A stretch of DNA of 27,922 nt from an uncultured Fretibacterium sp. (GTDB lineage Bacteria > Synergistota > Synergistia > Synergistales > Aminobacteriaceae): NCBI GenBank assembly GCA_937915755.1, contig CALGGR010000254.1, positions 1-27,922 of the forward strand, written 5' to 3'. Below the pieces are notes generated by a model. That model worked only from the letters and a program-made list of their open reading frames with translations, was not told the origin of the DNA and did not search any database. Position numbers and translations under genes: made by a program. Position 1 is the stretch's first letter. Every line of letters begins with the position of its first letter. Positions 8,719 through 17,152 of this stretch are shown piece by piece.

Positions 8719-9702
8719 ATGAAGAAAATATTTTCACTCGCAACAATCCTCGCGCTGGTACTCAGTGTTCCGGCACTTGCGGCAACAGGCGGAATGCCAA
8801 TGAGCGGCCCATACCCTGACGGTTCAAGGCTTACGTTTGTGACGGGCGGCGAACAGGGCGAGTATTACGCGTTCGGTTCTGCACTCGCTGAGATGGTGAG
8901 CAGGAAGACCAGCACTCAGGTTCATATCGTCGCATCATCAGGCGCAATGAAGAACATCGAGGCACTAGCTCGGAACAACGCAAAGCTAGCTTTCACACAG
9001 TCAGATGTCGGCTTCTATGCGTCAAGAGGAACGAGGCTATTCTCCCAGAAGTACGACAAGTTCTCGACAGTCGCAGTGCTTTATCCAGAGCCTGTCCAGA
9101 TAGTTACCCTCAATCCCGGAATCGAGCGCGTAGAGAATCTCAAGGGCAAGACAGTTTCAGTGGGTCCGGAAGGTTCAGGAACGTACTTCAATGCGGTTGA
9201 CATTCTCGAGGCTTATGGAATGGACATTAACACGGACATCAATCCCGTCTATGAGTCATTCGGGAACAGTGTCGAAGCCCTCAAGGCTGGAAAGATCGAC
9301 GCAGCTTTCATCGTCGCAGGCACTCCAACTCCGGCAGTTACCGAACTCGCAAATGCTGGAAAGATCTTCCTCGTAAGCTTCGACGACAAGCACATCATGG
9401 ATCTAATCGCCAAACACCCCTACTACGGTAAGGTCGAGCTTCCAAAGTCAACCTACGGAACGGACGAGGGAGATGTTACGGTAGCTGTGAATGCTGTTGT
9501 AGTTGCCCGTGATGACGTGAAGATGGAGGACGTTTATAACTTCATGTTCGGAGTTTTCGAGAACGTTGACGATCTGTCAAAGGACAACGCGCGCGCAAGC
9601 TATCTCACTCTCAAATCAGCGGCATCATATCCGGCAGTCCCCTATCACCCCGGTGCAGTGAAGTATCTCGGCGAAAAGGGAATCCTGGTCTCAGGAAAAT
9701 AA
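8719..9702 (+). CDS. TAXI-family TRAP transporter substrate-binding protein (first of a tandem pair)
   Basis: 327 residues with a signal peptide cleaved near ALA-ATGG (residues 20-22). The mature N-terminus carries the TAXI ligand-site motif TGGEQGEYYAFG. Further family marks are FTQSDVG, VSVGPEGSGTYFNAVDILEAYG, SFGNSVEALKAGKIDAAFIVAG and PYHPGAVKY near the end. TAXI proteins capture organic acids or amino acids in the periplasm and hand them to a fused TRAP permease powered by an ion gradient; the substrate cannot be told from sequence. AGGAGG at 8701-8706 sits 12 bases before the ATG. It is the first gene of the operon with the paralogue at 9718 and the permease at 10752. Its upstream region is immediately the IS605 right end. 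Confidence 0.92.
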   Translation: MKKIFSLATILALVLSVPALAATGGMPMSGPYPDGSRLTFVTGGEQGEYYAFGSALAEMVSRKTSTQVHIVASSGAMKNIEALARNNAKLAFTQSDVGFYASRGTRLFSQKYDKFSTVAVLYPEPVQIVTLNPGIERVENLKGKTVSVGPEGSGTYFNAVDILEAYGMDINTDINPVYESFGNSVEALKAGKIDAAFIVAGTPTPAVTELANAGKIFLVSFDDKHIMDLIAKHPYYGKVELPKSTYGTDEGDVTVAVNAVVVARDDVKMEDVYNFMFGVFENVDDLSKDNARASYLTLKSAASYPAVPYHPGAVKYLGEKGILVSGK

Positions 9703-9717
9703 AGGGAGGAAATCACA

Positions 9718-10674
9718 ATGAGGAAAATCGCAGCAGTAGCAGTAATGTTGATGATGCTCACGGGAGCAGCGTTTGCTGACAGCCTTCCCGGCGGTTCAAA
9801 ACTTGTCTTCACGACAGGAGGAGCGCAGGGAACATACTACGGATTTGGTGGTGTGCTTGCAGGTAAGGTCGGCGAGAAGACATCAACCACAATCACGGCA
9901 ATAACTTCCGGCGGCTCAAAGGCAAATATCGAGGCGATGGACGATGGAGACGCACAGCTCGGTTTCGTTCAGTCGGACGTTGGGGCATATGCCTACAAGG
10001 GGACGAGGCTATTCGACGACAAAATCACGAACTTCTCAACGGTAGCCAACCTCTACATGGAGCAGGTTCAAATCGTAACGCTCGACCCTACAATCAAGAC
10101 GGTTGAAGACCTCAAGGGCAAGAACGTTTCAGTAGGAGCGGCAGGTTCAGGAGTATACTTCAACGCTGTTGACGTTCTCGAAGCATACGGCCTGGACATC
10201 GAGAAGGACATTAAGCCGACGTACCAGTCATTCGGTGATTCAGTCGAAGCATTGCAGGATGGGAAGATTGACGCGGCATTCATCGTGGCAGGTGCGCCAA
10301 CGACAGCGGTAACCTCTCTTGCAGCAACACGTAAGGTATATCTTGTCGGATTTGATGACGAGCATGTACTTTGGCTCATAGCGAAGTCGCCATACTACAG
10401 CATGAACGTAATCAAGAGGGACGTTTATGGCAATGACGACGACGTTGTAACCGTAGCAGTCGGAGCAGTCGTAATCGCGCGTGATGATGTCTCAGATGTT
10501 GACGTTTATAATTTCCTTACGGGAGTGTTCGACAACAAGGACGAAATCACGAAGGCACATGCGAAGGGAGCAGAGCTTGATCTTAAGTTCGCAGCTTCAT
10601 ACACGGCAGTCCCCTATCATCCCGGCGCGGTGAAGTATTACGGCGAGAAAGACATGAAGGTTGCGGGAAAGTAA
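9718..10674 (+). CDS. TAXI-family TRAP transporter substrate-binding protein (second of a tandem pair)
   Basis: 318 residues with a signal peptide ending near AFA-DSLP (residues 18-21). It is a clear paralogue of the preceding gene, sharing TGGAQGTYYGFG, FVQSDVGAYA, the GSGVYFNAVDVLEAYG stretch, SFGDSVEALQDGKIDAAFIVAG and VPYHPGAVKYYGEK. A 15-base gap with GGGAGGA places it in the same transcript. A second receptor serving one permease would widen the substrate range, unless the copies are simply redundant. Differences cluster outside the ligand motifs. A hairpin follows before the permease. Confidence 0.92.
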   Translation: MRKIAAVAVMLMMLTGAAFADSLPGGSKLVFTTGGAQGTYYGFGGVLAGKVGEKTSTTITAITSGGSKANIEAMDDGDAQLGFVQSDVGAYAYKGTRLFDDKITNFSTVANLYMEQVQIVTLDPTIKTVEDLKGKNVSVGAAGSGVYFNAVDVLEAYGLDIEKDIKPTYQSFGDSVEALQDGKIDAAFIVAGAPTTAVTSLAATRKVYLVGFDDEHVLWLIAKSPYYSMNVIKRDVYGNDDDVVTVAVGAVVIARDDVSDVDVYNFLTGVFDNKDEITKAHAKGAELDLKFAASYTAVPYHPGAVKYYGEKDMKVAGK

Positions 10675-10702
10675 TTTTTCCGCGTAAGTCAGGAAACTTG
10701 GG

Positions 10703-10733
10703 GCGGCTGTGGCTTTGTGTCATGGCCGCTTTT
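10703..10733 (+). terminator. Intercistronic hairpin/attenuator between the binding proteins and the permease
   Basis: GCGGCTGTGGC and GTCATGGCCGC form an 11-bp stem (with G-U pairs) around a short loop, followed by TTTT. It lies 29 bases after the second binding-protein gene and before the permease's Shine-Dalgarno (AGGGAGGG). Partial termination here would give more binding protein than permease. Confidence 0.6.
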
Positions 10734-10751
10734 CATTAGGGAGGGATATTT

Positions 10752-12812
10752 ATGAGTGATGACATAACACGCCAAGAGATAGAGCAGATGGAAGCCGACG
10801 TTGATGCAGTGATGAAGAAGTATGACCGCGAATCCAATGTCCGAATCTGGGAAGGCCGTCCAGCAGTAATAGTTCGATGGCTTTCGGCAATGTTCTCGTT
10901 ATACTGCATCTATGTAACGCTATTCAGCACGGCAATGCCCGAAATAAGGCTGAATGTATTTCTCGGACTGATTCTTATTATCGGCTACCTTCACTACCCC
11001 ATACGGAAATCATCGGGTGAAGTCAAGCCGGGACTCAGCGACTCACTCTCAATACCATTGACGTTCGACACTGCATCGCGGGTGAACTCGATACCGTTCT
11101 ATGACATAATAATAATGCTTGCCGGAGCGATACCGTTCTTCTATTTTGCATGGAACGCCGAGAGCATCATCAAGCTTGCGCTCCGGGTAACAAGTCCCCG
11201 TAACCCGAACTATCACATGATGGTAACGCTTGCAGTGCTTGCGATATTGTCAGCGATGGAACTTTGCCGGCGTTGCGTCGGTATTCCGATACTTTGCGTT
11301 GTGGGTGCGCTGATGTTCTATGCTTTCTCTACGGTAAGATTCGGGAAGGTTCTCTATGACTTGTTCTATTCGACGGGGGACGGCCTTAGGAGCGTTCCTA
11401 TTGAGGTCTGCGCGAAGTACATCGTGGTATTCATAATCTTCGGGGCATTCTTGGAACGTACAGGAATCTCGACGTTCTTCATAAACCTTGCAAACGCAGT
11501 CGCAGGAGCTTCGGCAGGAGGCCCGGCAAAAGTCGCTGTAATCTCGTCGGCACTCTGCGGAATGGTCTCAGGCTCATCAGTTGGTAACACCGTAACAACA
11601 GGAAGCGTAACAATCCCAATGATGAAGCGGACAGGTTACAAGCCCGAATTTGCGGGAGCTGTCGAGGCTGCGGCATCAACGGGCGGTCAGATAATGCCAC
11701 CGATAATGGGTGCGGCTGCGTTCCTCATGGCCGAATACATGGGCATACCTTACTCGCAAGTTGCGCTAAAGGCAATTCTCCCGGCTGTTCTATATTTCAC
11801 TGGAATATACATTGCTGTTCACCTTGAGGCGAAGAAGCTGGGACTGAAGGGTATCCCTAAGGAAGAACTCCCCCGAGTAATCTCGCTTCTCCCGAAAATA
11901 TACCTGCTTTTGCCCCTTGTGATACTTGTCGTGATGGTGTCAATGAATATATACACGATGCAGTTTTCAGCGGCAATAGCGATAGGGTTTGCGATACTCG
12001 TTGGACTTTTCAACAAGGACGAGCGCATCACCCCGCGAAAAATCATTGACGCTTTGGAGGCTGGAGGCAGGGGAACGATTACCGTAGCTGTTGCGTGTGC
12101 AATGGCCGGGCTTGTCGCTGGGTGCATAACGTCAACAGGACTTGCGAGCGAGCTTATCACGATGGTCGTGAACGTTTCTGGCGGACATGCTTTTATTGCG
12201 CTTATACTCACAATGATATGCTGCATAATTCTGGGAATGGGAGTGCCTACTACTGCGAACTACTGCATAATGGCGGCGACATGCGCTCCGATTCTAATGG
12301 CACCGGCGATAGGAATCGAGAAAATCTGCGCTCACTTCTTTGTTTTCTACTTCGGTATAGTTGCTGACATAACCCCTCCTGTTGCATTGGCGGCATACGC
12401 AGGCTCGGCAATAGCGAAAGCTCCCCCGATGAAGACTGCATTCAATGCCACGAAGCTGGCGATTGGAGCGTTCATAGTGCCATATATATTTGCGTTCACA
12501 CCGACGATGCTTTTCGAGAACGTTCAGCCGATAGTGGAGATTGCGGGAGCTGGGCCAGTGCTGACGAATGTACTTGTTGCGCTTGAGATTGCGCTGATAT
12601 GCGGGACTGCATTGCTTGGGATATTCGGTGTAGCTGCGGCTTTGAACGGTTATCTCTACGGCCCGATGAATGTAATCCTCAGGGTTATAATCTGCGCTGG
12701 AGGACTTAGTATGTTAGTTCCCGGAATAGTGAGCGACCTTGTTGGGTTAATGCTAGTGGGATTCGTGGTAACAGTGCAGTACATGAAGGGCAAAGCAAGC
12801 CCTGCGGTGTAA
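10752..12812 (+). CDS. TRAP transporter permease, fused 4TM (DctQ) and 12TM (DctM) subunits
   Basis: 686 residues, the usual length for a fused TAXI-TRAP permease. A hydrophilic, acidic N-terminus of ~45 residues is followed by the DctQ-like helices and then the DctM domain. Its signature region (about residues 250-330) reads ASAGGPAKVAVISSALCGMVSG, a set of small residues, and STGGQIMPPIMGAAAF, which in the family lines the ion/substrate path. A second internal repeat has GMGVPTTANYCIMAA and DITPPVALAAYAGSAIA. It acts in the inner membrane with the two binding proteins encoded just upstream. Start ATG 10752 has AGGGAGGG 6 bases upstream. Confidence 0.93.
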   Translation: MSDDITRQEIEQMEADVDAVMKKYDRESNVRIWEGRPAVIVRWLSAMFSLYCIYVTLFSTAMPEIRLNVFLGLILIIGYLHYPIRKSSGEVKPGLSDSLSIPLTFDTASRVNSIPFYDIIIMLAGAIPFFYFAWNAESIIKLALRVTSPRNPNYHMMVTLAVLAILSAMELCRRCVGIPILCVVGALMFYAFSTVRFGKVLYDLFYSTGDGLRSVPIEVCAKYIVVFIIFGAFLERTGISTFFINLANAVAGASAGGPAKVAVISSALCGMVSGSSVGNTVTTGSVTIPMMKRTGYKPEFAGAVEAAASTGGQIMPPIMGAAAFLMAEYMGIPYSQVALKAILPAVLYFTGIYIAVHLEAKKLGLKGIPKEELPRVISLLPKIYLLLPLVILVVMVSMNIYTMQFSAAIAIGFAILVGLFNKDERITPRKIIDALEAGGRGTITVAVACAMAGLVAGCITSTGLASELITMVVNVSGGHAFIALILTMICCIILGMGVPTTANYCIMAATCAPILMAPAIGIEKICAHFFVFYFGIVADITPPVALAAYAGSAIAKAPPMKTAFNATKLAIGAFIVPYIFAFTPTMLFENVQPIVEIAGAGPVLTNVLVALEIALICGTALLGIFGVAAALNGYLYGPMNVILRVIICAGGLSMLVPGIVSDLVGLMLVGFVVTVQYMKGKASPAV

Positions 12813-12825
12813 GTAACCGAAAATT

Positions 12826-12859
12826 TCCTCCTTTGTCCCGGCGGCAAGGGGGGATTTTT
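12826..12859 (+). terminator. Rho-independent terminator of the first TRAP operon
   Basis: TCCTCCTTTGTC pairs over 12 positions (with G-U) with GGCAAGGGGGGA around the loop CCGGC, followed by TTTTT. It begins 14 bases after the permease stop. Confidence 0.85.
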
Positions 12860-12890
12860 ATCATAACCCGCAAGAGGACTCCCATCTCTG

Positions 12891-13770
12891 GTGCTGAATA
12901 TGACTGAAGCAGAGAGATTGGAGAAAAATAACCGAATACGCGAGAAGGGCAAACAGACAAGGGAAAAACGAAAGTCTCAGTTTTGTCGCGTATACCGGGT
13001 GAAAATCGACATCTCTCACCTAAATGAAGCCCAGAAAGAACACTTGAAGATGCTCTTTGTTGAAGCTAAATGGCTCTATAATGACGCTTTAACTTTCATG
13101 AAAGACCATGACATAAATGAATACGATACCAAAGTAGTAACCGTTCACGGCCTCGATAAAGACCGTAATCCCGTACTTCATCCTTCGGTACTTCGTCCTT
13201 CGGTAATAGCGGGAATAAAGTCTAGTCTCAAAGCACTGTCCTCACTGAAAAAGAATAGCCATAAAGTCGGAGGGCTGCGTTATAAATCGGAATATGCGTC
13301 GATAAATCTTAAGCAACATAAGATAACGTACAGGTTCTATGATGAAAACCACATAGGCATACAGGTTTTCAGTAAGAGCCTGAAAATTAGGGGAGCTAAT
13401 CAATTCTGGAATATCCCTAACCTTAACCTTGAGTTAGCGAATGCCAAGTTATTAAACCTGCCCGATGGTTACTATATTGCAATAACGACCTATCAGAATA
13501 AAGGATGTGAGAAGAAAAAGTATAAACCAGTCAGTGTTAGGACTGGTGAAGAAGAAGCTGATGAACAGTGAGCGAGTAACAGTTCTGCCTCAGAGTATAC
13601 CTACGACAAAATATTGCCCTGAATGTGGAAATCTCAAGAAGGACATAAAGCTCTCGGACCGAGTGTATAAATGCTCTTGCGGATATGAAGTAGACCGAGA
13701 TATCCATGCCACACGGAACATGATATTGTTGTCAAAACGAAGTACCTGTGGAACGCAGGGAAGCTTTTAA
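12891..13770 (+). pseudogene. tnpB: tnpB relic with the RuvC core deleted (different TnpB group)
   Basis: The first reading frame (12891-13571) starts MTEAERLEKNNRIREKGKQ after a short lead and carries the N-terminal TnpB domain: FVEAKWLYNDALTF, SLKALSSL, ITYRFYDENHIGIQVF, YYIAITTYQNKGCEKKKYKP. In intact relatives KYKP leads straight into the RuvC-I motif (xGIDFG). Here the frame runs into another sequence and stops. A second frame from about 13530 gives QSVLGLVKKKLMNSERVTVL, SIPTTKYCPECG, CSCGYEVDRDIHATRNMI, i.e. the end of RuvC, the zinc finger and RuvC-III. Roughly 130-150 residues are therefore missing and the frame is shifted. RuvC-I and -II catalytic residues are gone, so this copy cannot cut DNA. 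It lies between two convergent TRAP operons. The terminator at 12826-12859 lies outside it. Confidence 0.82.
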
Positions 13771-13870
13771 CCCGCCTTTGGAGAGGACATAAGACACCAC
13801 AGTCGAAAGGCTGTAGCGCAGACCTCGTTGAATTAGGAAGCCCACGCTTCTATAAGCGGTAGTAGTTCAC
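13771..13870 (+). ncRNA. Omega-RNA-like 3' region and right end of the second tnpB relic
   Basis: Directly after the tnpB relic comes a stretch with local inverted repeats (AGTCGAAAGGCT at 13801-13812; GAAGCCCACGCTTC at 13838-13851, then AAGCGG), ending in TAGTAGTTCAC at 13870. The end matches those at 7403 (minus strand) and 8672. In the family, the guide would be the host sequence just beyond 13870. Bases 13871-13983 show nothing further. Confidence 0.5.
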
Positions 13871-13983
13871 TGCTTTGCGAAAGCTGGAGTTGTGCGGATT
13901 TCGAGTGTCTATAGCCAACTGTCTCGAATACTAAGATGTCTCTGTTCCAAACTTACGGAGCGCTTTTGAAACGGGAAGCACAT

Positions 13984-14021
13984 AAAAAACGCAGGCCCGC
14001 AAATATTCCCACAAGCCTGCG
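13984..14021 (-). terminator. Rho-independent terminator of the second TRAP operon
   Basis: On the minus strand CGCAGGC (14021-14015) and GCCTGCG (13996-13990) form a stem, followed by TTTTTT. It lies about 15 bases after the permease stop codon. Confidence 0.85.
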
Positions 14022-14035
14022 CAAAGATTTTTGCC

Positions 14036-16039
14036 TTAACGATTCAAGAAGTACACAGCAACAAGAATCGCAAATCCTCCAAGCGTTACAGCCGGCCAAA
14101 CCATCAGGCACATTACGCCCGACACAGCCAAAAGCACACGCATAACGAGGTTTATCGGCCTCTTGATGTACCCCATCCACATGTATGCGAACGCAAAGAC
14201 CGCGCTGATTCCGCTCAGCAACGCCCAGCATATTTGCACCCACGAACCCTGCATCAGCAAGCCAGGATCGTAGCAGAAGGCAAACGGTACGACATATGCC
14301 AAGAACCCCAGCTGCATGGCCTGAAATCCTGTCTTGTTGGGATTCGAGCCTGCGATTGAGCTTGCAGCATATGCCGCCAGCGCAACAGGAGGCGTTATGT
14401 TCGAGATTATCGCGTAGTAGAAGACGAACATGTGTGCCGCTATCGGAGGGAATCCCAGCTTGACCAGTATCGGTGCGCCCAATGCCGCCGCAAGAATATA
14501 CGCTCCCGTCGTAGGAAGCCCCATTCCCAGAAGCGTCGCAATAAGCATCACCAGCACAAGCGCAAGAAGAGGCATGTCTCCCGCGAACGAAATCACGAAG
14601 CCAACGAGCTTTCCGCCTATTCCTGTCAGTGAGACTGCCCCGAGTACGATTCCGGCCGTAGCGCAAGCCACGCATACTAACGGTATTCCCTGCGCCCCCT
14701 TCTCGATTGCGTCGATGAACTCGCGCGTGTTCATTCCGGGATTGAACCACGAGGCAATGAGCATGTATGCCCCGATAATCACGAACTGCATTCCCGGCTT
14801 TATCCCCGCGAAAATCTCAGGCTTCAATGTCAGAACTGTACCAAGCGCAAGTGAGACCAAAGCTGTTACTACTGCTAACGTCTTCTGCGTTCCCGTCGTT
14901 TCGGGCTTGAAGTTGAAGAACGAAACCAGCCACGCAAGCCCAATCCCCAACAGCGCTGCCCTCATTGGAGTGTAGCCTATGAGAAGGAACACAATCAGTC
15001 CCAAGATCGGCGCAATCATGTACCACTTGCTGAGGACGTCATGCTTTGACGGCAATTCGGAAGGATCAAGCCCTCGAAGCCCCGTCTTAAGTGCGCGAAG
15101 CCTCACCATAAGGAACAATGCCCCGTAGTAGAGCAATGCCGGGAAGATTGCGGCTATCATTATCTCCCTGTACTGCAATCCCAAAAATGAGGCCATCAAG
15201 AATGCTCCAGCTCCCATAATCGGAGGCATTATCTGTCCGCCCGAACTTGCGACAGCCTCAACAGCTCCCGCGAAGAACGGCTCATACCCGATTTTCATCA
15301 TAAGAGGAATCGTGAATGTTCCTGTTCCATAGACGTTTGCGACCGCTGAACCTGATATTGACCCAAAGAGGCACGACGATAACACTGCGATTTGTGCAGG
15401 GCCTCCTGGGGTTGTTCCCGTGAAAGCCTGCGCGACGCTCATGAACCAGTCCCCAGCCCCTGACTTCTCCAAGAATGCCCCGAATATCAGGAATATCATG
15501 ACGTATGTTGCCGAAACACCCAGAGGAGACGCGAAAATTCCCTCGTCCGTCAAATATAATTGCTCGATGACTTCAGGATATTGGAACTGGAAGCCCTGAA
15601 GAAGTCCCGGCAATTTATACCCGTATAGCATATAGACCGCGAAAAGTGCCGCAATAATCGACAACGGAAGCCCGACGATTCGCCTTGTACCTTCAAGAAG
15701 CAAAATCACAAGCAATGAGCCTAGCACTAACTGCGCCGTCGTTAGGGGGTCAATCTGCTGAATGCGCTCGGTTATGGCCGTGTAGTTCACCATCGAGTAG
15801 ACTCCCGGTGCCGCCGCAAGAACCGCAAGTATCCAGTCATAGAATGGAACTCTGTCTTTCGGGGCTTTGCTGTTGACCGGGAATAGCACGAACGCTAACG
15901 GCAGTACGAACGCAAGATGAATCGAACGCTGAAGGTATGCCTCATAGTTTCCCGCGCTGGCTGTGTAGAGATGGAACACTCCCATTGCGAGAACATAGAG
16001 GTATACGAGAGTCTTTGTTGTTCCAGAAAGTTTACGCAT
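14036..16039 (-). CDS. TRAP transporter permease, fused 4TM and 12TM subunits (second system)
   Basis: 667 residues. The DctM signature is present as TTPGGPAQIAVLSSCLFGSISGSA and SSGGQIMPPIMGAGAFLMASFLG, and the later repeat as GMGLPTTGAYILAAALGAPI and SNITPPVALAAYAASSIAG. It is the same family as the permease at 10752 but clearly diverged and without that protein's long acidic N-terminus, so the two systems are not a recent duplication. The start ATG shares one base with the stop of the upstream binding-protein gene (TAATG), which implies translational coupling. It acts in the inner membrane with the TAXI lipoprotein; substrate unknown. Confidence 0.93.
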   Translation of the reverse strand: MRKLSGTTKTLVYLYVLAMGVFHLYTASAGNYEAYLQRSIHLAFVLPLAFVLFPVNSKAPKDRVPFYDWILAVLAAAPGVYSMVNYTAITERIQQIDPLTTAQLVLGSLLVILLLEGTRRIVGLPLSIIAALFAVYMLYGYKLPGLLQGFQFQYPEVIEQLYLTDEGIFASPLGVSATYVMIFLIFGAFLEKSGAGDWFMSVAQAFTGTTPGGPAQIAVLSSCLFGSISGSAVANVYGTGTFTIPLMMKIGYEPFFAGAVEAVASSGGQIMPPIMGAGAFLMASFLGLQYREIMIAAIFPALLYYGALFLMVRLRALKTGLRGLDPSELPSKHDVLSKWYMIAPILGLIVFLLIGYTPMRAALLGIGLAWLVSFFNFKPETTGTQKTLAVVTALVSLALGTVLTLKPEIFAGIKPGMQFVIIGAYMLIASWFNPGMNTREFIDAIEKGAQGIPLVCVACATAGIVLGAVSLTGIGGKLVGFVISFAGDMPLLALVLVMLIATLLGMGLPTTGAYILAAALGAPILVKLGFPPIAAHMFVFYYAIISNITPPVALAAYAASSIAGSNPNKTGFQAMQLGFLAYVVPFAFCYDPGLLMQGSWVQICWALLSGISAVFAFAYMWMGYIKRPINLVMRVLLAVSGVMCLMVWPAVTLGGFAILVAVYFLNR

Positions 16040-17046
16040 TATTTCTTCAGCTCACTCCAGAATTTGACGCTGCCCTCGTGTGCAGGGACTTTCTCGGGAA
16101 GCGCGATTGAAGGCTCAAGCTCGGCCATGTCGCGGACTGCGGCAATCAATGCGTCCTTGTGCTCCCAGATTGCCTTGTTGAGTTCGTAGACGAGAGTTTC
16201 GGGGAGGTCTTTGCGGATTACGATGCAGGTGTAATCTCCGACGACTTTCACGGGCTCTGCACCTTCTGGGACTGACTTGTAGATTCCCGGGTCAATCGTG
16301 AGGGTAACAGTTCCGTAAGCGTCCGAGAGTTTGTCGAGTGCCTCCTGTCCAACCGGAAGAAGTACAACGTCAACCTGGCTCTCGATGTTCATGACGGTTG
16401 AAGCGATTTTCCCGATTGAGAAAGCGAAGCAGTCGAGGTGATTGTCGGCAAGAAGATCAGCACCGCCGTCATATGACGCATACTCTACGCTTCCGCCCCA
16501 CTCCTGGAACGTCTTCTTGTAGTCGAAGCCGTAGCCCTTGTCGAAGAGTGCTTTGACGACGAACTCAGAGCTTGTTCCGGGCTTGAGGGTTGCGAATCTC
16601 ATGGGGAGCTTCTTTGCGATTATGTCCTCTACGGATTTGATGCTGTTCTTCTCCGCAAAGTCCTTGCGCATTATGAAGTACGTGTACTGAGTGTAGAGGT
16701 TGGCCATGATTACAGCGTTGTCGACGACACGGCCTTTGAAGTCAGCCTCACCTTTCAGAGCCGCGCCGAGAAGGGACGTTACTGAGAAGCCGAGATCTCC
16801 GCGCCTTGAGTGAGCGTTGAGAATGTTTGAAACACCGCCGCCCGATGAGCTTGTCGTCTGGGGAAGCCCTGCGCCTGTCCACATCTCACTGAGAGCAGTT
16901 CCGAGAGCGAACCAGTTTCCGCCGGGAGGGCCTGCCATGAAACGGAGCTGGTCCGGCCAGCCTGCCTTGTCTGTTTCCGCGAACGAACAACCTGTGAGCA
17001 ATGCAACGATTAGCACTGCAATGACTGAGATACGTAATGACTTCAT
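16039..17046 (-). CDS. TAXI-family TRAP substrate-binding lipoprotein
   Basis: 335 residues from the ATG at 17046. An upstream in-frame GTG at 17058 lies inside the AGGAG ribosome binding site and is unlikely to be used. The signal sequence ends in LLTGC, a lipobox, so the mature protein should be lipid-anchored at Cys20. TAXI features include FMAGPPGGNWFALG near the N-terminus, SSSGGGVSNI, LGFSVTS, and GGADLLADNHLDCFAFSIG. The ligand-loop wording (AGPPGGNW) differs from TGGxxGxYY in the two plus-strand receptors, suggesting a different ligand. It is coupled to the permease downstream. Confidence 0.9.
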   Translation of the reverse strand: MKSLRISVIAVLIVALLTGCSFAETDKAGWPDQLRFMAGPPGGNWFALGTALSEMWTGAGLPQTTSSSGGGVSNILNAHSRRGDLGFSVTSLLGAALKGEADFKGRVVDNAVIMANLYTQYTYFIMRKDFAEKNSIKSVEDIIAKKLPMRFATLKPGTSSEFVVKALFDKGYGFDYKKTFQEWGGSVEYASYDGGADLLADNHLDCFAFSIGKIASTVMNIESQVDVVLLPVGQEALDKLSDAYGTVTLTIDPGIYKSVPEGAEPVKVVGDYTCIVIRKDLPETLVYELNKAIWEHKDALIAAVRDMAELEPSIALPEKVPAHEGSVKFWSELKK

Positions 17047-17152
17047 GAGAATGATCACTCCTGAATATAATATGTGAAAATATTGATGACTGAGATTATA
17101 TCAGCCGTAACGATTTTGAGTAAGGTTAGAATTTATGAGGAGCGTATGTATC

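Noticed and set aside
12891..13770. TldR-like nuclease-dead TnpB regulator, or a +1 programmed frameshift product
   Set aside because: TldRs keep a full-length frame with point losses. Here ~130-150 residues are deleted and the frame is broken; even with a frameshift the RuvC core would be missing.
14430..14975. Plus-strand frame of 181 codons inside the second permease
   Set aside because: It is antisense to a well-conserved TRAP permease, with no start context and no family signal.
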